From contig NZ_JAHCMB010000051.1 in NCBI RefSeq assembly GCF_019904155.1, positions 1-64,000 of the forward strand: a stretch of 64,000 nucleotides of DNA, in the 5' to 3' direction. The notes below the pieces were generated by a model, which had not been told where the DNA came from, searched no databases, and saw nothing but the letters and a program-made list of their open reading frames with translations. The position numbers and the translations under genes are program-made. This stretch comes from Paenibacillus sinensis. GTDB lineage: Bacteria; Bacillota; Bacilli; Paenibacillales; Paenibacillaceae. Shown one piece after another: positions 18,609 through 27,400 of this stretch. Numbering within the stretch: the stretch's first letter is position 1; every line of letters begins with the position of its first letter.

Positions 18609-19643
18609 TTGAGAGTGCACGTCACGGATCTTAAGCCCGGCGACTGTTTAAAGAACGATACGTTCAACAGCAAGGGTCTTCATGTATTATCCAAAGGAAC
18701 TCAGCTGAAGCTTGAGGACATCAGCAGGCTGTTCCAGCACGGTGTGGATTATGTGGACATTGAAGGTCCTGCGGAGCAGGCCGCTTTATCTCCATCGATC
18801 ATCCGCAGCGTTGCCGCCAATTTTGACCAGACCATCCAGGGCTTTGAATCCCTCTATATGGAAGCTCTGGCCAAAGGCAATTTCAACCAAACGATGGTTG
18901 ACGATATTTTGCAGCCGCTCCTCAGCTCGCTAGACCAGCATAAAGACGTGGTTACACTGCTTCTGCTGCTGGACCGTGACGATGAATATACATACACCCA
19001 TTCCCTTCAGGTCGGCATGCTAAGTTATTATATTGCATCATGGCTTGGATATTCCAAGAATGAATGCTACCAGATATCGCGGGCAGGCTATTTGCTGGAT
19101 ATTGGCAAGTGCCGGATTCCAGCCGACATTCTGAACAAGCCATCCAAGCTTACACCCGAGGAGTTCGAAGAGATCAAGCGGCATACGACTTACGGCTACG
19201 AAATTATCCGGAGCTCCATGTCCGACCACAGCACAGCGCTTGTCGCCCTTCAGCATCACGAACGCGAAGACGGCTCCGGCTATCCCGCCAAGCTTCTCAA
19301 GAGTGAAATTCATCCCTATGCCCAAATCGCAGCGATCGCCGACGTCTACAGCGCGATGACTACCGCCCGCGTCTATCAGTCGAGGCAGGAATTAATCACC
19401 GTTCTGAGGGAGCTTCACAACTTAAGCTTCGGCAAGCTGAACGCCAAATCCGTACAAGCCTTTATCCAGCATCTGATGCCTAATTTTATCGGCAAAAAAG
19501 TGCTCCTCAGCACCGGCGACATGGGCATCATTATTCTGAACAATCCGGTCGACGTCTTTCGGCCCCTTGTACAGAGCGGCAGCAGCTTCATCGATCTGTC
19601 GCGCGAACGGCATATCTCCATTATTGAAATATACATGGAATAG
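18609..19643 (+). CDS. HD-GYP domain protein with altered metal-site residues
   Basis: 344 residues, the same architecture as the protein at 14097-15173. The TTG at 18609 fits best: AGAGGTGG lies 8 bases upstream, and the start then aligns with its paralogue. The GYP part is intact (HHEREDGSGYPAKLL). The HD motif reads YLLDIGK instead of LLHDIGK, losing the histidine, and VADVYSAMTT replaces the usual aspartate of VADxYDA with serine. Phosphodiesterase activity may therefore be lost and the protein may act as a c-di-GMP sensor or adaptor. It follows moaDE by 70 bases. Confidence 0.85.
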   Translation: MRVHVTDLKPGDCLKNDTFNSKGLHVLSKGTQLKLEDISRLFQHGVDYVDIEGPAEQAALSPSIIRSVAANFDQTIQGFESLYMEALAKGNFNQTMVDDILQPLLSSLDQHKDVVTLLLLLDRDDEYTYTHSLQVGMLSYYIASWLGYSKNECYQISRAGYLLDIGKCRIPADILNKPSKLTPEEFEEIKRHTTYGYEIIRSSMSDHSTALVALQHHEREDGSGYPAKLLKSEIHPYAQIAAIADVYSAMTTARVYQSRQELITVLRELHNLSFGKLNAKSVQAFIQHLMPNFIGKKVLLSTGDMGIIILNNPVDVFRPLVQSGSSFIDLSRERHISIIEIYME

Positions 19644-19655
19644 CGCATGGACCAA

Positions 19656-19712
19656 TCGAAAGCGGGTATCCCGAAATCATCAATGATGACTTCCGGGATA
19701 CCCGCTTTGCCT
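19656..19712 (+). terminator. Terminator of the second HD-GYP gene
   Basis: AAAGCGGGTATCCCG (19659-19673) pairs with CGGGATACCCGCTTT (19694-19708), about 15 bases past the stop codon. Confidence 0.85.
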
Positions 19713-19786
19713 TTGTCTGCCCCGACTTAAGTGCCTTGCCCGGGCAGCCCCTTCTATTATATAGAAGGAAGCCGTCAGGCACACAC

Positions 19787-21640
19787 TTACAAAAACCGGA
19801 ACTGCGCTTCGATCAAACCGTTGTATATGCCTCCCCGCTCCGTCAGAACGTGATGGTTACCGGTTTCTTTGATTTCCCCGTGATCGAGAACGACGATATT
19901 GTCCGCATGGCGGATTGTCGATAAGCGGTGCGCCACAATAAAGGAGGTTCGCCCCTGCAGCAGCACCTTCAGCGCTTCCTGGATCTTCAGCTCCGTCTCG
20001 GTATCGATGCTGGCCGTCGCTTCATCCAGAATCAGAATGCGAGGGTTCGCAAGCAGCGCTCTTGCGAAGGATAACAGCTGGCGCTGACCCATGGACAGCG
20101 CGCTCCCGCGCTCCTCCACCTCGGTGTCGTAGCCGGCCTTTAGCTTCACGATAAACTCATGTGCGCCGACAGCCTTCGCTGCTTCCTCCACCTCCCGGTC
20201 AGTGGCCTCCAGCCGTCCGAATCGGATATTGTCCCGAATTGTACCCGAGAAGATGAACGTGTCCTGGAGCACGATTCCGATCTGGCTGCGCAAGCTTATA
20301 AGTGTAACATTCCGGATATCCATGCCGTCAATGGTGATTCGGCCTCCCGAGATATCGTAGAACCGGCTAATCAGGTTGATAATGGTGCTCTTGCCTGAGC
20401 CCGTATGACCGACAAGGGCAATCGACTGACCAGCTTGAACGTCCAGATTGATTCCCTTAAGGGCTGGACGGCCCGGCTCATATTCGAAGCTGACATTCTC
20501 AAAACGGATATCCCCGTGGATCGTCGGAATCGGCTTGGCGCCCGGTTTGTCCTTAACCAATGGCTCTTCGTCCAGATATTCGAAAATGCGCTCGGAGGAA
20601 GCCATAGCCACCAGCAACTGGTTGTAAGTCTGCCCCAGCCGGTTGATCGGGTCCCAGAAGTTGCTGACATAGGTGCTGAAAGCCACCAGTACGCCGACCG
20701 TCAGGTTTCCGGTCTGAATGAGATGGGCCCCGAGCCAGAACAGGATCAGCGTTCCTAGCCCTCCTGTGATCTCGATGATCGGTCCGAATCCTTGATTGAG
20801 CGCCGATGCCTTGTCCCAGGACTTCTTGCTGTCTTTGTTCATGGCATCGAAGTAGAGCATATTCTCTTGCTCCTGGGTATAGGCCTGGGTTACCCGTATC
20901 CCCTGGATAGACTCATTCAAATGGGAATTGATCCGTGAAGTCTTGATCCGGACCTGCTGCCAGGCCAGCCGGATGGTCTTTCTGAGCTTGGTGGATACGA
21001 GGAACATGATCGGCACCGTGATGATCACGGCGAGTCCCAGCTTCCAGTTAAGCAGCAGGAGAATAATAATGATCCCCGCCAACTGAACGCAGTCAATTAC
21101 CGAATTGACGACTCCGTTCGTGAACAGATCCTGCAGGGAATTGATATCGTTCGTTACCCGCACCAGCACCGAACCGGCAGGCCGCTTGTCGAAGAAGTTA
21201 AAGCTCAGCTTCTGGATATGCTTGAACAAATCCGCCCGCAGATCGTAGATGACCCGCTGCCCCATCAGGTTGGTGTACTTGATTCGGAATACGCCGGCAA
21301 CCCATTGGATAAGAAACAGAAGAATGACCGCCACCGTAATTCCGTACAGCATGGTCAGGCTTGGGCCGCCTGTCTTGGGTGCAATTGCCTTGTCGATCGC
21401 AAGGCTCGTCAGAAATGGAACGGCCAGCTTCGTTATGGTTCCCAGCACCATCATCAGCAGAATAATCGGCATAATCTGTTTCGCATACGGTCTCATATAA
21501 CCGAACAGCCTGCTGAACTGCTTCCAGTCGAATGCTTTGTCGATGGCATCGTCATCTTTATAGACGAATCTTTCGTCCAGTTTGGGCTCTATGGGTTCAG
21601 GGCGCTTGCCATTCTTGCTCTGTACCGTTAAATGGCTCAT
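19787..21640 (-). CDS. Exporter-type ABC transporter, second half of a heterodimer
   Basis: 617 residues: six transmembrane helices fused to an ATPase, with Walker A GHTGSGKST, signature ALSMGQRQL (replacing LSGGQ), Walker B ILILDEATASID and the H-loop histidine in AHRLST. The ATG at 21640 has GGTGAG 7 bases upstream and begins one base after the stop of the partner gene. The pair matches heterodimeric multidrug exporters such as YfiBC or BmrCD of Bacillus subtilis; I cannot tell which is closer. Substrate unknown. Homodimer action is unlikely given the adjacent partner. Confidence 0.9.
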   Translation of the reverse strand: MSHLTVQSKNGKRPEPIEPKLDERFVYKDDDAIDKAFDWKQFSRLFGYMRPYAKQIMPIILLMMVLGTITKLAVPFLTSLAIDKAIAPKTGGPSLTMLYGITVAVILLFLIQWVAGVFRIKYTNLMGQRVIYDLRADLFKHIQKLSFNFFDKRPAGSVLVRVTNDINSLQDLFTNGVVNSVIDCVQLAGIIIILLLLNWKLGLAVIITVPIMFLVSTKLRKTIRLAWQQVRIKTSRINSHLNESIQGIRVTQAYTQEQENMLYFDAMNKDSKKSWDKASALNQGFGPIIEITGGLGTLILFWLGAHLIQTGNLTVGVLVAFSTYVSNFWDPINRLGQTYNQLLVAMASSERIFEYLDEEPLVKDKPGAKPIPTIHGDIRFENVSFEYEPGRPALKGINLDVQAGQSIALVGHTGSGKSTIINLISRFYDISGGRITIDGMDIRNVTLISLRSQIGIVLQDTFIFSGTIRDNIRFGRLEATDREVEEAAKAVGAHEFIVKLKAGYDTEVEERGSALSMGQRQLLSFARALLANPRILILDEATASIDTETELKIQEALKVLLQGRTSFIVAHRLSTIRHADNIVVLDHGEIKETGNHHVLTERGGIYNGLIEAQFRFL

Positions 21641-21641
21641 A

Positions 21642-23399
21642 TCAGTTCTCACCCCCGGCCTGTCGCTTGAGATAATCGGCGTATTGAATCCGGTATACGT
21701 CGCGGTAAGGACCGGGAACCGAGATCAATTCCTCATGTGTGCCGCGCTGCGCCACACTTCCTTCATCCATGACAAGAATGAGATCCGCATGCCGCAGCGA
21801 GGAAATCCGGTGGGCGATAATCAGCGTCGTCCGGTCCCGCATGACCTCCTGGAAGCCCGTCTGGATTTCATGCTCCGTCTCCATATCAACCGCGCTCGTA
21901 GCGTCGTCCAGTACAAGAATCCGCGGGTTCTTCAGCAGCGCTCTCGCAATCGCGACACGCTGCTTCTGGCCGCCTGACAGACCAAGGCCACGCTCTCCGA
22001 CAATCGTCTCGTAGCCTTCCGGCATTTCCATGATGAATTCATGCGCTTTGGCCAGCTTGGCCGCGCGGATGATCTCTTCCATAGAGACATCCTTCAGCCC
22101 GTATGAAATATTGTTACGGATGGAGGAAGAGAACAGGAATGTTTCCTGGAATACGGCGGCGATCTGCCCGCGCAGCTCTCTGACGCCAATATCTCTTATA
22201 TCTGCGCCGTCGAGACGAATGCGGCCATCATTCACGTCATACGCCCGCATCAGCAGCTGAATAACCGTCGATTTCCCTGACCCGGTTCCTCCCAGAAATC
22301 CGATAACCGAGCCTGGCTTGGCTTCAAAGCTCAAATCGGTAACAGCCGGGAGCTTGTTGCCATATGCAAAGGTCACATGATCAAAAACAATATGCCCTTT
22401 TACCCCTTCGGTCGGCAGCTCCACCGTCTCCGGTTTATCCTGCACATCGATATGATGATTGAGCACCTCCAGAACCCGCTCTCCGGAAGCCTTCGACTGG
22501 GTGTAGTTGTTAATATGGAAGCCGAGCCCCCAGACCGGACCGATAATGTACCAGATCAGACTGAAAAAGGCGACAAGTTCACCAAGCGACATGACTTCCT
22601 TGATGACCAGCGTTCCGCCGACGCCGAGCAGGATGGCGATACAAGCGCATGCCAGGAATTCCATAATCGGAAAGAAACGGCTCCACAGGCCTGCGGCTTC
22701 AAGCTGGTTATCCTTATAGCGGTTGTTGCGCCCCGAGAATTTCTCTACCTCATAAGGTTCCCGGGCAAAAGATTTGACCGTCCGCACACCCGTTACATTC
22801 TCCTGCACGACGGTCGTCAACGCGCCGAGTGCGAGACGCATCTCCTGAAACGCGGGATGAATCCGGGACTCGAATTTAAAAGCCACCGCAGCCAGCAGCG
22901 GCATTGTGATCAACGTAATCAGCGTGAGCTGCCAATTCAGCGAGAACATGACGATGGAGCCGAACAACACCATGAAGAAGACATTCAGCAGCTGGGCGAA
23001 TCCGAAGCCGATGAACAAACGGATCGCTTCAAGGTCTCCGGTCAGCCGGGACATCAGATCTCCTGTCCTCGCGGTATCATAATAATGAAATGACAAATAC
23101 TGCAGCTTCTCATAGCAGGCGTTGCGCAGTCGGTAAGCCAGAAAATTGCCGAGCCTTCCTCCGAAGAATCCGTGTCCGAACTGCAGACATGCCTTTACGA
23201 CTACGACCCCCAAAACAGTCAGGGCCAGAGCGGGAACCTGATCGAATTTCATGGGGACAATTACCTCATCGATCAGCTTCCTGAGCAGGTTGGGTGTAAT
23301 CAATCCCACTGCGGTTGCGGCGGCCAGGCATATAATCGAAATATACAAATAGTGCAGCCTCTCCCGGTAAAAGCCCCGCAGTTGCCTAAGAACTTCCAT
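21642..23399 (-). CDS. Exporter-type ABC transporter, first half of a heterodimer
   Basis: 585 residues with six helices and a fused ATPase: Walker A GGTGSGKST, signature GLSGGQKQR, Walker B ILVLDDATSAVDMET. The catalytic glutamate after Walker B is aspartate here (LDDATS), while the partner has glutamate (LDEATA). Such an asymmetric, partly degenerate site is typical of heterodimeric exporters such as BmrCD. AAGGAGGAG precedes the ATG. The two genes form an operon. Confidence 0.9.
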   Translation of the reverse strand: MEVLRQLRGFYRERLHYLYISIICLAAATAVGLITPNLLRKLIDEVIVPMKFDQVPALALTVLGVVVVKACLQFGHGFFGGRLGNFLAYRLRNACYEKLQYLSFHYYDTARTGDLMSRLTGDLEAIRLFIGFGFAQLLNVFFMVLFGSIVMFSLNWQLTLITLITMPLLAAVAFKFESRIHPAFQEMRLALGALTTVVQENVTGVRTVKSFAREPYEVEKFSGRNNRYKDNQLEAAGLWSRFFPIMEFLACACIAILLGVGGTLVIKEVMSLGELVAFFSLIWYIIGPVWGLGFHINNYTQSKASGERVLEVLNHHIDVQDKPETVELPTEGVKGHIVFDHVTFAYGNKLPAVTDLSFEAKPGSVIGFLGGTGSGKSTVIQLLMRAYDVNDGRIRLDGADIRDIGVRELRGQIAAVFQETFLFSSSIRNNISYGLKDVSMEEIIRAAKLAKAHEFIMEMPEGYETIVGERGLGLSGGQKQRVAIARALLKNPRILVLDDATSAVDMETEHEIQTGFQEVMRDRTTLIIAHRISSLRHADLILVMDEGSVAQRGTHEELISVPGPYRDVYRIQYADYLKRQAGGEN

Positions 23400-23731
23400 T
23401 TCTCTCCTCCTTTATTTCACATTTTCTTGAAATTTAGCGCTTTCTTTTTATGGTGACTTTAAGCAGTTTAACATCGCTCTAATCCTGGAGCAAAGCGCAA
23501 AAACAATCAAAAATCACGTGATTCAAGGAATTACCGTTCAAAGGATTTCCTGGGCCCGGCACATTCATAGATTTCTTCCTTTTCCTCTGGATTACTGAAC
23601 AATCCTCATCCTGTACAAAAGCGGATCTGCCAGTCTGTCCAAAAAACAAGAAGCAGGCTGTCCGCATTCCCCAATCCGGGAAGCTGCCTGCTTCTCTCAA
23701 TCTCCGTTATGAATGATTTTGTTATAAATGA
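23400..23731. other. Intergenic region between ABC exporter and VOC genes
   Basis: Contains the upstream region of the ABC exporter operon (about 23400-23460) and the terminator of the VOC gene (23641-23697). I see no gene in it. Confidence 0.6.
23641..23697 (-). terminator. Terminator of the small VOC gene
   Basis: On the minus strand AGAAGCAGGC pairs with GCCTGCTTCT, with an inner CTTCCC/GGGAA pairing, followed by TGTTTTTT. Confidence 0.85.
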
Positions 23732-24148
23732 CTACATAGAAGGACGCGGATTCTCAAGCGCAATCTGCCAAATCACACCATATCGATCCTTGAGCTGGCC
23801 GAATAAGTCCCCCCAGAACTGTACCTTAAGACTCTCGATTACCTCGCCCCCAGCCGAAAGACGTTCAAATGCAGCATAAGCCTCTTCTTCTGTCTCGAAA
23901 GACAGATAGAAAAAAGCGCCATTTCCCCGCTGAACCGGCTCTCCTAACGAGTCACACGCATGGAAGAGCACACCGCCCGCCGTAAAACTCATATGCATGA
24001 TTTTATTCTTGTCTTTCTCCGGCGTCTCACCCCAGGGACCCGCTTCATATGTCACCATGTTCAGTATTTCTCCACCCAATGCTTCGGTATAAAATTCTGC
24101 CTGACTTCTAGCATCCTCACAATTCAAGTAGATAACCAGCTTCGCCAA
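23732..24148 (-). CDS. PhnB-like VOC family protein
   Basis: 138 residues in the vicinal oxygen chelate (glyoxalase/bleomycin resistance) superfamily, PhnB subgroup, with paired beta-alpha-beta-beta-beta units (YLNCEDARSQAEFYTEALGG and FYLSFETEEEAYAAFERLS). Function unknown; relatives include metal-dependent enzymes and drug-binding proteins. It starts at TTG behind AAAGGATG. Its promoter contains a LexA-type box, so it is probably part of the SOS response. Confidence 0.85.
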   Translation of the reverse strand: MAKLVIYLNCEDARSQAEFYTEALGGEILNMVTYEAGPWGETPEKDKNKIMHMSFTAGGVLFHACDSLGEPVQRGNGAFFYLSFETEEEAYAAFERLSAGGEVIESLKVQFWGDLFGQLKDRYGVIWQIALENPRPSM

Positions 24149-24194
24149 TGCGTTTCAGCATCCTTTCACAGTGGATTAGGATTTCCTTTTCCAG

Positions 24195-24227
24195 TATATA
24201 TTAGAACACACGTTCGTGTAAAGCTAT
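24195..24227 (-). promoter_or_regulatory. LexA (DinR) box inside the VOC gene promoter
   Basis: On the minus strand -35 TTTACA (about 24223-24218) and -10 TATACT (about 24199-24194) are separated by 18 bases that contain CGAACGTGTGTTCT (24217-24204). This fits 13 of 14 positions of the Bacillus LexA consensus CGAACRNRYGTTYC. A repressor bound here would cover the promoter. Confidence 0.7.
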
Positions 24228-24366
24228 AATCTGAGAAACATCTTTCTCGTAGAGATTAGCGCCACACTGCTCTTTTTGCATGGAATGGGTTGCCGATCGG
24301 GCTCATCAGCCGCTTCTAATAAACCCTAAGCGTTCGAACTGTACGAAATTCTTGATTTCCCGCACA

Positions 24367-24409
24367 TAAAAACAGCAGCCCGCTTGAGTATGACTCCTAA
24401 CGGACTGCC
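24367..24409 (-). terminator. Terminator of the metallophore operon
   Basis: On the minus strand GCAGTCCG (24408-24401) pairs, with one G-T wobble, with CGGGCTGC (24382-24375), followed by TGTTTTTA. It lies about 20 bases beyond the stop of the last NRPS gene. Confidence 0.7.
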
Positions 24410-24430
24410 TATCCTATCGATCATTCGTTG

Positions 24431-27400
24431 CTAACGTAACGGCTCCATAATAATCTTGGCCAATTCTGCCGCATGCGGCTCTTCCTCAATACAACTAAAA
24501 TGATTGCCTTCGATGTCTATAACTTTGAGGTCGCCAATGCAGATGTCCTGCCAGAACTCGAGAGTCATTTGCTCCGCGCCCGGCAAAAAGCTGAACGGCT
24601 CCTTCGCCAGCAAGAAGCGGATATCGCCAACATAAGGCGGCGGTGTATACTGAGCGGCCTTGAAGCTCTGGCGGTACAGTCTAAAGAGCCCTTCGGCCAT
24701 TTCAACCGGCATCCGCTCCCCGGTAGTACGCGCGATGGCATCGACATATGCGGTGAACCTGTCTCTCAGGCTGAGAGCGGACAATGTACGGAAGAGCCGT
24801 CCTGTCCTCTCCAGTTCATCATCACCGTCCAGGCGGCAAGCGGAGCCCTCCGGGACAGCCCGATTATTATGCTCATAGATGTGCAGCAGCCCGCGTGCAA
24901 GCTCTTCCGGATGAAGATCTCCCATACCTGCTTCGGTTATTGAAATATTCAAATTCGGCACGAACAGGGATTCAATGACAAGCTCATCATCTATAGCAAT
25001 CCGCACGGGATGGCTGTCGATCAGCACGAGGTCGGCTATATGCACCCCTCTCTCTACCAGACGCCGCGCCACTTCGACGGCAATCAATCCGCCAAGGCAG
25101 TAACCGATAAGCTGCATCTCCTTATGTCCGGTATCCATCAGCCGTCCGACATAGTCTTCTGCGATCTGCTCGATAAGCCCGGATGGCTCCTGCGCGCAAA
25201 ATTGTTCCGTGTCCGCGACAGTGATGCCGATAATCGGCCCGGCCTCCTGCGACTCCATATGACCCAGCAGCAACCGGAAGCAGTTCATGGTCCCGAGCCC
25301 GGCGTGAAAAACAACCCGCAGCGGACCCGTGTCCCCGCCTCCATATGAGGTCAATACCGCATTGCCGGCATGTCCCTTGTCAGCGGAAGAGCCTATCTCC
25401 GGTTGACCGGACGAACCTGCTGCCGGGCCGCGCTGATTCCGGTCATGATCCGGCAAGCCGTCTCTTCCCCCGCTGCTCTCACGGATAAACACGGCAAGCT
25501 CAGCGATCGTCGGGTAATTAAGCATTTGCCGAAGCAGCGTGTCGAACGGAATATCGGCATACTGCCCGGAAGCCGCCAGATAATCGCGCAGCTTGCCCGC
25601 CACCTGTGCCATAATGAGCGAATCGGCGCCGCATTTGTAGAAATTCTGCGTCCTTCCGATCCCCTCCAGACCGAGTGAATTCGCCCAGAGCGCAGACAGC
25701 TGCAGCTCCAGCTCGCCTTCGCCTTGCTCCTGCGCTTCTGGAATGTCCTGGTCTGCTGCCGCCCTGGGGCGCCAGGACGCCAGCTCGCGCCGATTCACCT
25801 TCCCGTTGCCTGTTAATGGCAGGCTATCGGCGATGAGCAGATGGGACGGAAGCATCGCTGCCGGAAGCCGCTGCGCCAGAAAATCGTTCAGCTCCTCAGC
25901 CGAGACGGCAGCCCTGTCCGACTTGAAGCGCCGGGCGTACAAATGGAAGCCGAGCACTTCAAGAGGATGCCCCTCCTCCGGCAGCATCAGCACCGGCTCA
26001 TCCCCATGCTTCTCCAGCAGACCCAGCCATTCGCCGCGGTCCAGGTAGGATGAACGCTCACGCAGCCCGTCGCCAGGCTCCATCATCATGAAGCCCTGCG
26101 AGGCCAGAATCCAGGCATGCTCGCCTGTCGGCTCGGTAAAGACGAACCAGCCCCCTGGTCGTATCAGCTCTGCAATCCGGTTCATGCTGGCGGGAATATC
26201 CCTGGCATTCTCCAGCACGCCTGCCGCAAGCACGACATCGAAGCTGTTCGGGGAGAACCCCTGCTCCAGGGAGTCCCGATCAATGTCTAGCAAACCGAAA
26301 CGCATACTCGCCCGGCCGCCGAAGCGAGCTTTGGCGCCGGGAATAAAGAAGGAAGACACGTCCGTAAATGAATACTCCAGCGGAACGCCTTCCAGGGCGG
26401 CGAGCGCATGCGCCGTCGTCGCTCCCGTTCCGGCTCCAATCTCCAGTACCCGCAGCATGTCGCCAGGATGCTCCCGGGCGATCCGCTTAAGCAGCGCGCT
26501 GATTCCGCGATTGAGATAGCTTGCCATAAAATGATCCACGTACAGGGAACGGACATAATCAAGCTTGCCTTCCGGGAACAGCAGCGCAACCGGATCTTGC
26601 TGCCCGAGCAGCAGCTCCGGCAATCGCTCTGCGCAGCTCCGCACATAGGCGATAAAATCGGCCGAGCTAAGCTTGTTCGTCCATGCCGTCTCCACCTGCT
26701 GCCATTTCTCCGTCAACATTGCCAATTCAGGCTTATGCGCACTGCTGTAACGCTGGTCATCATGCTGTGCAAGCAATCCGGCTTCCGTCAGACGAGCCGC
26801 CCAACGCCGCACAAGCCAATGATGAGCGGGGACGATTTCGGCTTCTATCAGCCACATCTCCAGATCTGCCGGCCCATCTTCAGCAAACAGGCCAAGCTCA
26901 TGAAGCGTCGCCAGCATCGAGGCGTATACGGCCTCATCCAGCTTGTTCACCGCCTCTTCCAGCTCGCTTCGATCCGGTACCCGATCGCCGGATTCCGCCA
27001 AGTCGGCAATCCCTGTGGTCAGCCTGTCATCAGCAGGATGTCTGAACCCCGGATCTTCCACCTGCATCCGGGTCAGCTCGATGACAGCGAGCAGCGATTT
27101 ATCTTCTGCCGCACCATCGGCAACGACAGCAGCCGCAGCTACGGCAGGATGCTTGAGCAACGTCGCCTCGATTTCGCCCAGCTCGATCCGGTGTCCCCTT
27201 ATTTTCACCTGATGGTCCTCGCGCCCAAGAAACTCCAGTTCGCCCCCTGGCATATAGCGACCCAGATCACCGGTGCGGTATAACCTTTGACCGTCCTCCA
27301 GACGGATGAAGCGGCTTGCTGTTTTTTCGCTGTCTCCCAGATAGCCTTGGGCCAGGCCATGACCGCCGATATACAGCTCACCTGTCACCCAAACCGGACA

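Noticed and set aside
23479..23700. 73-codon minus-strand frame downstream of the VOC gene
   Set aside because: It includes the terminator hairpin and has no ribosome site or family match.
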